Notes: a model not told the origin generated them from the sequence alone. Counted from the stretch's first letter, positions 32,973 through 46,496 are shown. The stretch is DNA of 64,000 nucleotides from Endocalyx cinctus (GCA_001600455.1 BCKC01000001.1:6040441-6104440), one strand, 5' to 3'. A program made the numbers and translations.

Positions 32973-35752
32973 GTTGATTAGTGCCCGTTTAGGTTACGAG
33001 GCAACCCTGAAATTCAGGGTCCAAAGCTCTTAATTTTTAAGTAAGCGAGCTGGCGGGTTGATTTCGTATGGTTAAAGGACGATTTGGTTGGCTGCATCTG
33101 CTAAACGATCCCTGAAAGTCTTGTGGGGTATTGAATTACCAGAAGAAACATACGTGAAGAGACAACCCAAACGACAATAGTAAAGAGTTCCCTATGAGAT
33201 AAGACAAAACAATTATTTGGTCTTGATTGGAAGAAGAGTATAGTATTACTTGGAAAAAGTTTCGAGATCTTGGGACGATGGATACTTCAACGGCAAATTT
33301 TATAGATCGAAGAAAGGTATGGGAGGGCTCCTGTTGGATTTATAAATAACTTGACAATTCGTCCGATTGACAATTTGTTAGGCGAAAAGTTCATGGTGGC
33401 TGCCGTGTGCTAGCATCTTTCCCTCTCGCCCCCAACTGTCTCTCTCTTCCTTTTTTTTTTCTCTCTTCAACTATTCCCCCGGGAAAAGACAATACTAAAA
33501 TTTCCTGAAGATATAAGAAATTTGACGTCATGAACCTAGAATGTTCTACGTACTACGTAGGAAGTATCCTTGCAGTAGTAAACCATCTTGACGAAGAGGG
33601 CAGAAAGCGTAATGTCGTTAAGTGGATGCGGCTGGGAAGCTGATAGCAGCTCCTTTAGCTGTATGCAGACCTGTTTTTTGCATCGGCCAATATGAGTACA
33701 GGCATGCAATTCGCAAGAGGCTCGGATCCGTTTCCACTTTCCCATCAATCCACCCATTTTTTACTGCCACCTAACCTAGTAGGCTGCTGTCAGATTTCCA
33801 GATAGGGAAGATGGGATTTTCTTTTTGTTCAGTCAAACTCCCCCATCTAGACGATCTTCGTTTGCCGACATACCCATTCTCCCTTTTTTTTTGGGTTCCG
33901 CGTGACTTTGAAATATTGAAAGATCGGCGAGATCTGGTACGATTATTGCAGTTTTTCCATTAGCATGCCCTCCTTAAGGCTTCCTTCCGCAAACTCGCGC
34001 TCGAGAATAAGGCAAATATGATATCTAAACCATCTAGAGTGGCGAAAAAAATGTGTCCCACGAGAATCATCAGAAAGTAAACAACAACAAAAGACTACGC
34101 GATCTTCGCAACTCCAAAGCTCACCGAAAAATATGACGTCGAGTTCATAATCATGTCTACGAGTTTACGACAAAACGTCACTTTGCATGAGTTCTTCTTG
34201 AATGAACAATAATATATTACGTATGCGTAGAAGCCATCGCGGGTCTAGGCCTGGAGCGATGAGGGTTAGTAATTGCCAACTACCTTTTGTCTTACTGGTG
34301 TGACGTGACAACTCACGCATCCACCATAGAATACGTACTGTGAACTCGGCAAAAAAAATAGAGAGAAAAAAAAGGGACGAATTTGATCCAACATAAGAAC
34401 GCCTAGAATTGTCTTTATGAGTTTGACTTCTCCAAACGTCCCAGATGAAGCGTCCGATTCGTACGTCATAACAAAATAAATAAGAGAAAGAAAAAGAAAA
34501 AGAAAACATTCGGCAGATGACTTTTTAGTTTTGTATGGGTAAGCCTATCTACGTATTTCTTGGACCCTGAGGCTGAATCTTCAATTGAGTAGACCCTGGA
34601 TTTGGTTTTTGGGGCAAAAAGGGAGTCGCCTAATACACTGCTCTAACCCGCTTCAGAAAACAACGAGACTGAGGAATGATAGGAAAAAAAAATAAAATAT
34701 GTATCCTCTTGTGACTGAGAAAAAGAAAAAGAAAAAGAAAAAATTGAATTGAAATATCCTCTTTCATTTAGTTGAACAATAGTATGACAGATGTTGAAAA
34801 TGTTACCTCCTATCGCATTTCAGAATACCATCGGATCTAAGGAAGAAGAAGGAAAGCGAAAAGTGTGAAATTCCCATATCTGATGATGGGGGAATTTCCC
34901 AGAAACCAAAGACCCTGATTTCTCAGCCAGCTTCTGTCAGTCAGTGCCCGCGTTCATGTATACTACGCAGTATGGGCTCTGCGTATGTACTATCTACGGT
35001 GGACAAGGATTTCATGCGGGTAATCTAATCTCCATCGTATTAGATCTAAGTAGAGTGACGTCACTTACATATCCTTGTCCTTTTGTCATGTTTCTCCCCC
35101 TTTTCCCTAGCTCTTGTCTAGTTACTGTCTCCAAGGCGTTTTCTTCTTCTGTCTTTCTTGTGCGAACTAAGGGTACTTGGATAATTAGTCTAATGTAAGG
35201 ATAAATCACCTTATCGAGCTCGTATTTTTTTTTTGTCTCTACTAAGCATCTATCTACTTGGCAGGCACATTGACTGGTCAAGTATGTACAGAATGTATTG
35301 CAAGTCAAAGCCGACGCCATTCCCCCGATCCTACTTATCGCAGATCCCACCACTTCTCACCACTTCTTCCTCGTCATTGTGTTTGTACACCGCATTTTCT
35401 TCCGCGAATGAATGAATTTCCGTCTTAGGAAGGTATGCACGCGCTCTCGTGTTGATGGCGTTGGGGCGCGAACCAAAAATTTCCAATGAGAGATTTTTAC
35501 AAGATCCCAAAAGTCCACGAGCTTTCCCACGAATAAGCCTGACCTGGCCCGTAGATCTGAGAAGAGACGTGCCCCCACTCAGGACTTTTGATTCCCCGAG
35601 ATCGTCAGTATATTGTACTTTTCACAACGACACGTGGTCCACGTGTATGCACAACGTAGCGAGCGGCAGAGTAATCCCAAAAGGGCAAAAGGATTCAGGG
35701 GAAAAAAGGAAGGGGGTGGGGGGGGGGGGGTAATAGGGAAAGCTTTTTTAAC
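32973..35752. other. Long intergenic region, no gene seen
   Basis: AT-rich with pyrimidine tracts, A/G-rich hexamer repeats at about 34485-34508 and 34715-34741 (AAAAAG units), and a G run near 35716. All ORFs are short and lack protein-like composition. Confidence 0.5.
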
Positions 35753-37038
35753 TTACTGATTAATCCCATCTACGTAATCTTGAGCCTCAATGGCGACGCA
35801 AGAACTCCTCACCACCTTATCGTTATCGACCGTACCCTGGGTACTCTTCAGGTTAGCCGTCCCGTCGAACCAGTTACAAGAATAGACCACCACGCCCGGC
35901 TGATCCGTCCGGAGCTCGGCCTTGATACCGGAGAAGGCGCTGGCGAGGGTGACGACGACGGCGTCTTTGGGCGCATCTTCGATCAGCCAGTACCCGTTGT
36001 ACCCTTCGCACGCGCCGCCGCCGGCGTCGCAGTTTCCGGGGAACAAGGGGTCGTCCTGAGCGTGGCCCAGGAACAGCTCCGGCCCGCTCGCGAAGTCGTT
36101 GACGCTCCCGGGCTCCGCCGTAGCTATCTCGCCCGTCGGCAGCGCCCCGGCGTCGGCGACCAGGTACCGCTGCGAGTACGGCATGTACAGCGTGTGGTTC
36201 CAAACCTTGACGGTGTCGGGGTTCTTGTACGCGTCGAGGTTGAAGTACGTATGGTGCGTCAACATGAGTGCTGGACAGGTTGGGAATTTTTTTTCACGTA
36301 AGTAAATGACACTGGAATATGCTTGTTCTAACAAATGGGAAGAAATGACGTACGAGTCTTCACCTCGGGCGATGCTGCCTCCATCTTGATTTTCAAGGTC
36401 CCATCGCTGACGGAATACGTGACGTTGGCCTCGACTAGACCGAGCATTCCCTCTTCCGATTCGGACGGGTCGTGAAACGAGAATGTCACCGAGTCATCAG
36501 TAACCTCGGTGGCGTTCCAGAACCTGTACGACCAGTTGTTCGTGCCAGAGTGTAGCGTGTTCGTCCCGTCGTTTTGCTCGGTGACGAAAGTCTGGTTTCC
36601 TATCATATACTTACCATTCCCAATTCGGTTGACGTAACGTCCTGGGATGGAATTATAAACAGGATGACCCGCGTCCTCAGCTATAATTATCACGGAGTTA
36701 GTTTTACCTAATCAAATCTTCATCAAATATCTAAGGAACCGGGAGTCTTTACGATAATACTCGATATCATCATAGCCAAGGACGACGTCGACGTCTTCTC
36801 CATCCTTGTCCTTGACGAAAAGATTGGTCAAGGTAGCACCGTATGGGATGAACTATAGATCATTGGTTAATTATTACCATGCTGTCGGGTTTCCGAACCA
36901 CCTGACAGGACTAACCTGCGCCTTGATGCCGTCTGCGCTTATAGTATACTTTCCATCCTCTCCTGGGCTAGGAAATTCTGGGTCGTAACCTAAAGCGCCA
37001 GCTGCCGCCAAGATTTGAAGAGCCGAAGTGCAACGCAT
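35753..37038 (-). CDS. Aldose 1-epimerase (galactose mutarotase-like), probably secreted
   Basis: It interconverts alpha and beta anomers of aldoses. Exons are 36916-37038, 36753-36852, 36354-36680 and 35753-36270, 355 aa, every junction in phase. Introns (63, 72 and 83 nt) have GTTAGT, GTAAAG and GTACGT donors. The N-terminus TSALQILAAAGALG looks like a weak signal peptide. Family motifs are visible: GHPVYNSIPGRYVNRIGNGK, the substrate-binding histidine region NTLHSG followed by W, the catalytic-histidine motif MLTHHTYFNL, and near the end VAIEAQDYVDGIN, which holds the probable catalytic glutamate. Many Asn-x-Ser/Thr sites in the middle fit a secreted glycoprotein. It lies 4 kb from the GH62 gene, suggesting but not proving a joint role in plant-polysaccharide sugar use. 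Confidence 0.9.
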
Positions 37039-39960
37039 ATTGAACAGAGATAGACAAAAACCGGCACAAGTGAAATGGTGGTATGAGTGAGTATATCACC
37101 AGTTTAAAGAGATGAGTAGTAGATGATGGGAGCGTAAGCAATCCAAAAAGGACACGAGATGGGAGAGGTCTGTACCCATCTTAATACTACTCAGCAGCAA
37201 GTGCCGCGAATATCAGTCCTCCTACTTCCCCCCGCAGCTGACATGCTCAAATAAGCAATATAAATCATATGCATAAGAATAATTTACGCGAGAAAACCCA
37301 GAATAAAGTCTTGGATTCTTTAATTGTTTCTTTTTTCGGTTCCGAATTATACTACTGACACATTTCGCTTACATGCTTAAGCTAGTATACAACGTGTCTG
37401 GATACCGTACGGAGGGAAGCGACCCGCGGCGGGCTGCTGTCAGGCTGGTTGATTGTCCGGGGTGCATATACGCAAATAAGAATACAAGTAAGAAATATAC
37501 TTTGGGGAACCGAACAGCCTGATTTGCATAGAGGATAAGTGGCTTCTTAAGAACAAAGTTCTCCACATTTACCCCCTTTCTTTACGACACACACCAAGGC
37601 CGTCTTCTTACGGGATAAATTCAATTGCCACAAATGAAAATCGTTTCCCGAAATCCAAATAAGCGCGCGGTTTGATATATTGTACGTGGCGGTAGTCTTA
37701 TGACTCTCTATCTCTGTGTGTTCTCTTCCTTTCGGGTTTCCAAATAAATTAAAGAGACAGAATAATGTGATGAGGAGCAAACAGTTAACCTAGTGGAAAA
37801 CCGTACCATTCCCGGGCTCTTTCCCGTTGACTATTAATACTGATTAATATATAAAATTACCGATAGTATGTATCAAGTGAAGCGCGGAGTAGATTTATCC
37901 CAGTGATTATTACGAGTTATCTTAAGACCTCTCCGTCCTTCACAATAAATAATTGGGCAATACTCGAAGCCTCCCAGCCGGTGACTCATGCAAGTCGTCA
38001 TAGGAGTAGAAGTAATTCCTATGGAATCGTGGTAGTTCCAAGATACATTTTATCCAACTCGAATGCTTATTTGCTACCTTGGATATATCCTGCATCAAGA
38101 TTGTAACGCCACATACGCAGTATACTCAACTTTATACTGGGATCTTTCGCCAGAAAATGCAGCTCAGATAGTTTGGTTATGCCTTGAGATCGGGGCTAAA
38201 AGAGGCTCTTACGGCCGGGATCAAGTACAAGAGCCTCGACTTCCCAACGTTTGGCGGGTCTTACCGTCACTTTCTGCAGTCGTGTCATATAATATTCTCG
38301 ATACTCCTTAGTCTTCACGGTACTATCGTACCCCTTGATCAGTGATATTTCTCACTTCGCTTCCTATAGGAGAGTAAGGATAGATCATGAGTCAATCATG
38401 GTATACTGATAATCAAGTGAAATATAAGGAAACATGACAAGTTCAATATCTTCGCTAATATCTTTTTCACGCCAAATAATGTCATGAAAGAACTCCCGGG
38501 TCGGATGGAAGGTCTCGATGGTCACGAGCACGATCTTGTTGCTGCTCAGACATAGGATAAGAGCAAGGAATCAGCAATAAACTCCAATCCGAACTTTCAA
38601 GGAAACGATAATGATATTCAAGAGAGTGGAAGAAGATGGAAACCAGTAAAAGGAAGAAAAAATAAGTGAGAAGTAGAAAAGAGCTTGTGATCATTGGTTT
38701 ATGGAGGAACAACCCTGCAACGACACAAAGCAAGTTGAATCGTTAGTACCGGAAAATGACCTTTTAAAACAACATCGCCCATGTGTGAGCTCCAAGGATC
38801 TGATTTGACTAGATTCAAAGCGATGATGGTGCCGAAAAGACTCTGCTCGCAGCCAAAATCAATTTGCGATTTTGGAAGTTAGGTCAGGTCGAATGATCGA
38901 ATGATCGAATGCTTCATCATCAATTTTCCATTGCTTCCTAAGTTAGATGCAAGACTGCTCTGTCGGAAAGATCAAATATTCCGCGCTCTTACCCTAGCTC
39001 TGTTTTGGCGACATGCGAAAGCGGAGGAGACCTCTTCGAAAAGCTCGAGTATCATCGGTCTCATGTCGGGATATACGGCCAACTTGTTAAGGAATATGAT
39101 GAACAGAAAGGTAACACCTTATTATTGAATTCTCAGAGAAGCTTTCCGACGAGACATCTAACGTTGTTAACAGTTCCGCAACGTTGGTAGAGACTATGGT
39201 CACCTATGACGATAATCTTGGCAATCTTCTCATCCCAACTATCCAAGCCACAAGGTACCTTACGCTCAGGTCTCAGAAGCGATATTGCAAAAGAAAAAAA
39301 AAAAGAAAAAAGAACATCCAAAGCAGAGTAGATTACAAGGGTCGTCGAGATTGAAAGTCTTGCGTTAATGCTCTTGTCGGTTTGCATGAAGTTACATTTT
39401 GACCAAAAAAAAAAAAAAAAAAACTAGACAATTCTGGACGCCAATTACTTCGCTCATATGGAAGACTTATATAATGGGTAGGATAGCAGCAGAGCATTCA
39501 TACAACGAAACCGGGAGCCTACTCTAGCATCTGCAAGATTCTACCATCGTGAAAATGACTGGCTGTAAGCCAATAAATTAGTCAAAAACATGGTTGTTAA
39601 GAACCTAGAAAGATTATTGGATGGCGACTCCCGGAATGTGAGCTATCTTTTTTGAATCTTCGGTACATTTTAGCCGGAATGGGGGATTTCCCAAATCTAG
39701 CAGTGCCGTGAGAGATTATATTTCGTACTTACGAGACGACCAGGAGTAAGTACTTAAATCGCCGGAAAACGAACTAGAAAAATATCACTATGCTGACGTG
39801 GTGAATAGGAGAAGAAACAACACAAGTTAAAGTGAGCGTCGAAGACATTAATACTACCGATGGTAACCCTAAACCTATACAAGATGGTACGATGAACCGA
39901 AAGAGCAATCGAGCCACAACCATCTGAAGGTGATAAAATGCCCCAGATAATATCAATAAC
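37039..39960. other. Gene-poor tract with coding-like scraps
   Basis: No intact gene. Weak protein-like pieces occur on the plus strand at 38063-38311, at about 38985-39120 (CESGGDLFEKLEYHRSHV) and at about 39500-39640. They may be upstream parts of the same decayed locus as the ZZ finger at 39968. An octamer GAATGATC is repeated near 38890-38912, and a 19-nt A run lies at 39405-39423. Confidence 0.35.
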
Positions 39961-39967
39961 CATATGA

Positions 39968-40263
39968 TACCAATACTGCCTCCGATGTCGTGGAACTCAG
40001 CATGCATGCCCGGGTGATTGCATATTGTGATGGGTGTGATGGTGAGATTTGGTCTTTTTTCGGACAAAGTAGTGTACGTCCAGCTCCACCGCAAATGTTA
40101 CGAGGTGCTGAAGGGCGGCTACCTAGCGGGGAATGGTTGCGACAAGTCTCATCCCCATTATCACATCGGGCAAGCGAAGGTCGGGGAAGTACGAGGCCGA
40201 CCCGGCCGGGAGCGTGCTTCTCGAAGAATTGAGTACCATCGAGGACAGGACAGCGAGAATTAA
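39968..40263 (+). pseudogene. Decayed ZZ-type zinc finger relic
   Basis: One plus-strand frame reads MHARVIAYCDGCDGEIW, which fits the first cysteine pair of a ZZ zinc finger (H...CDGC...I). A T run follows, and the other frame then continues with LHRKCYEVLKGGYLAGNGCD and SHPHYHIG. These match the second half of the same finger (LC-x-KCY followed by C and H-x-H), with the LC cysteine changed to His. A frameshift in the T run and loss of central cysteines indicate decay. In fungi such fingers commonly occur in large NACHT, ankyrin or regulatory proteins; which one this was cannot be told. Confidence 0.45.
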
Positions 40264-43200
40264 AGTTAAAAAACATCGACTTTGAGACGATCATCAAATT
40301 TGAAAAGGGGTTTAGCATCTCCTTGACGATATTATCGAACCCAAAGTTGGCGCAAGGATTATGATTGAAAAAAAAAAAGATTTTGTCTCAAACCAGCATT
40401 GTGAAGTTGCTTCGGGGGCATACATGCAGATGTCAACACCATACCAGGATACCCAGACCAATAACCCAACACTTCCGCCCAAACTTAAATCGGCGTCATC
40501 AATTATAAAAGGAAACCACCCTATGGTTATTTTTCCACCTGTCTGTATCATTCTGGATAAAATCATGCATCTTCAATTGCAAGAAGCCGGCAGGGCGGGA
40601 GAAAGTTATTACTGGAGATCGGCCCTCATCCAAAATTTCTCTCAAACTCTCGTATGGCAGCGTTGGAAATATCGCGATAATGACCTTTGCGACCCTCCTC
40701 GTCCGAGGTGGCATCGTGAAGGCGGAGCGATGTGGGCTTGTCTTCGGTGTTGTTCATGTACATAATCATTCGAGTTGCGTATGATAGGTGCTGGTCACGA
40801 CCTGCCTGGTCGGCGTTAGGTCGGCTGCTCACGTATACCGGCTGGTATGCCTGAGGATTTCTAACACCAGATGAAAAGGATAAATATTAGTTAATATGTC
40901 TTATTTGAGAAAGTATGGATGGTTTTGCCGAAGGTCGTGATGGGGTTAACATCGGTACTTTTAAATGGTGAGAGCACCAGGCAAGACAGATGAACGTACG
41001 CGTAAGAGATAAAGGGGAAAGAAAAAAACGCAGCGACGCTGACCAAGTCCGGAGCGCTGAAATTCCGATGATTTAAAATGAAAGGAAGCCTGACAGGTTT
41101 GGGCATAGCAGTGGGTGGTCTGACTAATGCACATGGGGGCGGTTTAAGCTGTCACCAGAAAGGGAAAATTATGTGGATAGCAGCAATATCATAAGAGATG
41201 GGAGAAGGAGAAGAAGAAGAAACAAGCCCTTATAGAAAAGTTATAGGCTCTCCTACCTGGTCTGGTCCGCCGGGGAAGTGTTGTTCTGAGTTGGATTTAG
41301 TGCCATGTTTGGCTTTGATATAAGGCAAATACGATGTCCGGATACGCTTAATAGGTATTATATGCTTAAATTATTAGAACGGTATACAGAAGAGGAGGAA
41401 GATGGTGATGGTTCGTTCATATGATCCCTGGATTGATAGCTACAGCAAAACCTTATGATGGGACAACCATCCTTCTTATATACGAATCTCCGACGCTTCA
41501 AAACCACATGATTGAGAAGGCGAGAGCTCGGCGAAAAGTACCTAATTTAAGTGATTGGGCATTGTGCGCATATTGCCGTTAACACGGTAGTCTACATATT
41601 AATTTTTTGCTTTCTTTCTTTTATCGCCGTATACAAGCAAAATAATAGCCTCGATTTCGCGAATTATAGATCACCACGCTTTGCGGTTAGGGAAAAGGGT
41701 GACTTTCCAAAGTCGCACAAAATACGCGACTTGAACTAAGAAAAACGCCTTCATGACTCCCTCACCGTCTTATGAGTGCCTATGTGTGTATATATTCAGA
41801 AAATGCTAAATGTTGGAGAAAGAAGATGTGTACCCTTTAGCACCCTACTCATTACATTGGTCCTAATCTGTATGTTGGTCCGAGTATCTTCTTTCTTTTC
41901 TTTTCTGCTAATAAAAATAAAATAAAATATGTTATAGGCAGTAAACATTATCGCCGATGCTTCATGTTTTAGTTCGTACGTCAATTAAAGAAAAGGGGGA
42001 GGGGTGAGCCGAGTCGGATATCGGAGGACATCAGAATCATGTTTTAGATAATAAACATCTATTTCCCGTACTTCATATTTTGATTTACGTGGAAAGGGGG
42101 GGTGTGATATTAGTAAAAATAAAAATATATACACTTTATGGGATCTCTAATAAGCCCACAGATAGCGTATCCGTTCCCGACCCCGTTACGATCCTGTGAT
42201 CTTCATAAACGTGGTGTATGGATAATTGTACATATGCCACAATCATATATACATATACGTTCACAGACCCTGCATGTTTGTTGCCCTGTCACTAGTGTAT
42301 CAATATTTTTTTTTTCTCAGTATAGAAATGTCAGTCAGGGTCGGGTTCTATTGTCCTATTTCCCCCCACACAATATATTTTTCGGACGGCATGTAATGAC
42401 GATACACCGCAGTTTCGATGATTTTCTGACTGCGGGTTGACAAGTACTCGACACACACCTCTGCGTATTCTCCAAATGATTAGTTGGAAATCAGATCGGG
42501 ACCTTTCTGCTTTCTGGTATGCTGGCCAGCCGCCGATACATTGAAGGCCATGTTGCGCCTCTGGGGTATTGCCTGTCATCGGCTTATCGCCGAGACCAAT
42601 TAAAAAAAAAAAAAAAAACATATAGTAGTGACGTCTACGTAAACTAATACTAAAAGCTTGTAGGAGACGTACGGATATTAAGGTACAACATGCGACTGTG
42701 GAAGCTCAGGCTTGATCAATCGACGTTATTTCGAAACATAGCATCTGCTTTTGGAGGTATTATATCGTACACCGCTATACCCACTGACTTTTTAGGAGGG
42801 TAAGATTACAAGCCACCATCAACACCACCCTGCTATGTTACCCATGAGATCGTAGCTGGTGCCTGATGTGGTGTGTAAGTATATATATATGGTTAACAAG
42901 GCTCAACAGATGAATGGCTCCCTAACCTTTCGAATGAAAATAGCAGCCCAACCGTTATCATGCATGAATAGATAGGGAACGAAAAAAGTTCACCATGATA
43001 TAATACTCTTCTCAAATCAATGAGATTAGAGTAGTTAACGCAATCTCGAACGTAGGTAAGGCTCTCTGCGTGTGCAAACTACTAAGAAGGCACTTTTTTT
43101 TTTTATAAAAAAAAAAAAGACAGACTGCTATAATATGATTAAGATCTGAAAGTGAATCTACGAGCGATCTCGCATTATTGTAAATAATATGCCAACTCAT

Positions 43201-44270
43201 AAGGGCTTTCAGATCCGCGATGGGCTTTAATTGTAATGTCACATTGCGTAGGCAAGCCGGTCCTCCGCTCGAAGTTCCACAGCAGACAAGGCAACCTCAC
43301 CTTTTTACAAATCATTTCCTAGCGATCGGGATACTAAACCATAACTAAAAGAAAGAACAAAAGGTGAAAAATGGAAAAACTCAAAAAAAAAAAACGGGAA
43401 ACAGGAGAGAAGAAAAGAGCGAGCCATAGAGAGAGAAAAGAAGAAAAGTGCAGAAATACCACGTACCCCTGGTCAGCGCAACCATTCCTCCCCTCCCCTC
43501 CCCTCCACGGGCAACCTACATTTCAAGCAAAAACTGGCACCGAAAAGTTAATACAGTGCCACGTCACATGTACTTGGAGGCCTTCTGACGGAAATCGTAG
43601 CCTCCTAACGTACGATCCATCATCATGATCGTCAAAGCTCGATATTGACGCGGGCGCATACTTTTTTTTTTCCTTATTGTGATACAATGATGACTAAATA
43701 AAGCTGGTGGGTAATATTACTCTCCCCAGCTTTCCGTATTGCACAGGGCGTCGAGTTACACAAAAATAATGTCTGTTTGAATGCGTATCGATATTAGTCA
43801 CAGCAAGTATCATGGTCTTCTTCGAACTAGAGGTAGGCATAGTTTACATGTAGTGGTAGCTAAAGAATCTTGGAGACAGTTTTGATGAGCGAGAACCTTC
43901 CTCTCCAGAAAACTCAAGCCATGATTAGCTATGACACGTTTAAAAAAGTAAAAAACAAAGAGACGTTTCGGCTTGGTATTTCATGAGATAAAACTCGTAT
44001 ATTCATGTTTGAGTATTTGAGCATTCCTCTTCTCTCTCGTCAGACACATCCACGCCCCAAACTCCTCCATCGAGATAACCTTCAGGGTATTGACCTTACT
44101 CCCCAACCCTGCGCCGATAACGCCAAGCCAGAAAAAAAAAGCATATGATACATAAAGAGATAAAAAAAAAGAACAAAGACAAACAGAAGACCATATCCAA
44201 GTATATGTATACGAATAAAAGAAGAAAAACAAATTCACAATCAGCCATCCCATGTATTCCCATCCACTAT
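40264..44270. other. Long gene-poor tract
   Basis: No gene can be supported. Minus-strand ORFs 40499-40714 and 40626-40832 are moderately protein-like but unrecognised and overlap each other in different frames. The rest is AT-rich with homopolymers (for example A17 at 42602-42618 and adjacent T and A runs at 43093-43119) and a CCTCC repeat near 43488-43507. Confidence 0.4.
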
Positions 44271-44748
44271 CTACCTTCGCCGAGACCCCCACTCCTCGAG
44301 CAGAGTCGGCGACTGCGAGGCCGAGCTATCCCCGTTGCTCGTGAGCACGGCCCTGCACATCTCGAGCCGCGCCTGCGTCGCGAGGTCGTGCCGGGTGTGG
44401 AGGTAGAGCTCGTCGACGAGGTCGAGGACGCCCCTGCCGCGGGCGTCGCGCGCGTGCGGGTTCGCGCCGAGTTCGAGCAGCGCCTTGACCGCGATCTTTT
44501 GCCCGTGCCGCGCCGCCACCTGCAGGGCCGTCTCGCCGTCCCGGTTCCGGGCCTCGAGCCGGGCGCCCGCGGCCGTCAGCCGGTGGATCATCTCGCCGAG
44601 CCCGTGCTTCTCCCACCGCGACTCGTCCCGCGCTTCCGCGACGAAGGCCATCAGCGGCGTGCGCCCTTCCTTGTCGTAGTGGTTGACGTCCACCCCGGCC
44701 TTTAGTAGGCCCTCGAGGAACTCGAGCCGCCTGTTACGTGGCTGTGAC

Positions 44749-44792
<44 letters not shown>

Positions 44793-46496
44793 AGCTTCCT
44801 CGTTCTCCCCGTTCTTTCGCTTTCGTCGGTTTCCGCCGACCGGGGTAGACGGAGACTCGTTGGACACGAGGTCGAGGTCGACGTCGGCGAGAGAGTGGAG
44901 ACCGTTTCGGCCAAGTGGGTCCTCGAACTGCGGGTTCGGATTTTCGACTTGAAGCGCGTTTCGGACGTTTCGGAGGAGTTCGGAATGCAGCTGGTACTTC
45001 TCGTCGCCGAAAGAGTTGGATGGTATGACAAGCCGGGCCGGCGAATAGCTGTTACCTCTTCCGGGTCGTACGGTACTAGCGGAGCTCCGACGCCGGGTCG
45101 ACGGGGACCTGTCGGGGGTGTTGAGTCTTGAAGCTTGCGATATCGCGGGGTCGGCTTGCAACGGCCTGGTTCCGAAAGCGTCCCGGCGGTTTAATTGGAT
45201 GTTCCGGTCGATGGAGTGCGTGGCGGAGCGCACAAATCCTTGAGTTCGCTGATGGAGAAAATTCCGTCCGTATACGTCCGTAGCGTATATGTCAAAGTTG
45301 ATATTTTTGAGCATGATCAGCAAGTCCAGTATACGAGTACCTTCCTCGTCCCATGACGGATGAAGGACGTGGAGAAAGGTTTGCCCAGCTGTATTCCTAT
45401 CACTAACTATTTGACCATATTGGCTATATACTTGCCAAAACAGTTCCATAAATTGTGAGTGATTCTCCGTCGTGGCAGCAAGATAGTGAAGTGTGGTATT
45501 GTCAAAAGAATCTTTCTGGTCGAACGAGCTCCAATTGAACGGGTTTATTGATAATTCCTTTGAGATCCTGCACCAACAGCCCCCATCATGGGTTGCAGAC
45601 ATGACATCACACTGCCCTGGCATTGGTAATTTCTGGGGAAAGAAGTCTCCTGATACAGCATAACTAGAAGCATGAAGAGTGGAGCTATGCGAACCATGGA
45701 ATCCTGCTGGGGATAACAGACCGTTTGGCCCGAATTGGGGGTTCGGTGAAAGTGCCGGACTCGGGATTGTATCCATATTCTTAGGGAAGGTGAACTGCTT
45801 GAGAACTCTCAGTGCATTCTTGGCTTGACTCTTTGGGAGTGATGATAACTTTTCTCTCAAGCTGCTGGTTGTACTAATTTGAGTGGAATTCGTCATATTT
45901 GTGTCTTGACGGAAAAAATGGAGCTCTTTAAATCGCATTGTGGCACTTGGCGCTAGAAATCTGAAATCATTGGTAGCCATTTCGTGTCCTGCATAAGAAA
46001 AGCGGAAAGGGTCCGTCATGTCCAATGATTGTCGCGGCGACTGCGCTAGAGTGGCGCCGTCAAAAGATTCTTCTTTAACACCGGGCGACGTAGCCGTAAA
46101 GCGGGAGTCCCGGGTCGTAATGGAGCGGGAAGGGCAGTATTCGTCATGGCGGCGACTCTTCTTAAGCGCTTCGATGCGCTTCCTCTCATCCTCGGCGTCT
46201 TTCGGCCTTATCCAGCGAGGGTCATTTCCTAGCAGGTTGTTCTTCACTTTATTGGCGGCGTCCTTGCTGTCACGGGACAACAATTAGTTTTCAGATCGAA
46301 TATGTAGTAGGGTTTGGAACAAAGCTTACCCAGGCTTCCACATGCCATCGTCTAATATGTCTAAGATTTTGTTGAAAGATAGTGAGGTATAAGTGTATAA
46401 CCGCACCATCCTTCGTACCCTATCGTCAGTCCAATCCCTAGGACGACCACCTCGGTTCGTCGTGGCGCTGTCGGTAGGTGAAGCGGCCGTATCCAT
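44271..46496 (-). CDS. Clr5-like N-terminal domain / ankyrin-repeat protein with polyglutamine
   Basis: A two-exon gene (46330-46496, 44271-46266; 63-nt intron with GTAAGC donor and TGACAG acceptor), 720 aa. The first 70 residues (RPRDWTDDRVRRMVRLYTYT, then LSFNKILDIL and WIRPKD) resemble the fungal Clr5-type module found at the N-terminus of many ankyrin proteins. A long low-complexity middle region follows, with ankyrin-like pieces (DNTTLHYLAATT, AGQTFLHVLHP). Residues of about 548-562 are 15 consecutive Gln. The C-terminus has canonical ankyrin repeats, including DKEGRTPLMAFVAEA and NRDGETALQVAARHGQ with LLELGANPHARD. A nuclear or scaffolding role is the usual guess for this architecture, but none is shown. 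The last 450 bases are far more GC-rich than the rest of the gene. The Clr5 label is from memory and could be a related fungal DNA-binding-like module. Confidence 0.85.
44748..44792 (-). repeat. CAG/CAA repeat encoding 15 Gln
   Basis: Fifteen in-frame CAG/CAA codons (read on the minus strand) sit inside the ankyrin gene. The core is nearly pure CAG with CAA interruptions at both ends, so length polymorphism between strains is likely. Confidence 0.95.

Noticed and set aside
35780..36301. 173-codon plus-strand ORF
   Set aside because: Antisense to the last exon of the aldose epimerase, which carries clear family motifs.
44145..44705. 186-codon plus-strand ORF
   Set aside because: Antisense to the GC-rich ankyrin-coding end of the 44271-46496 gene.
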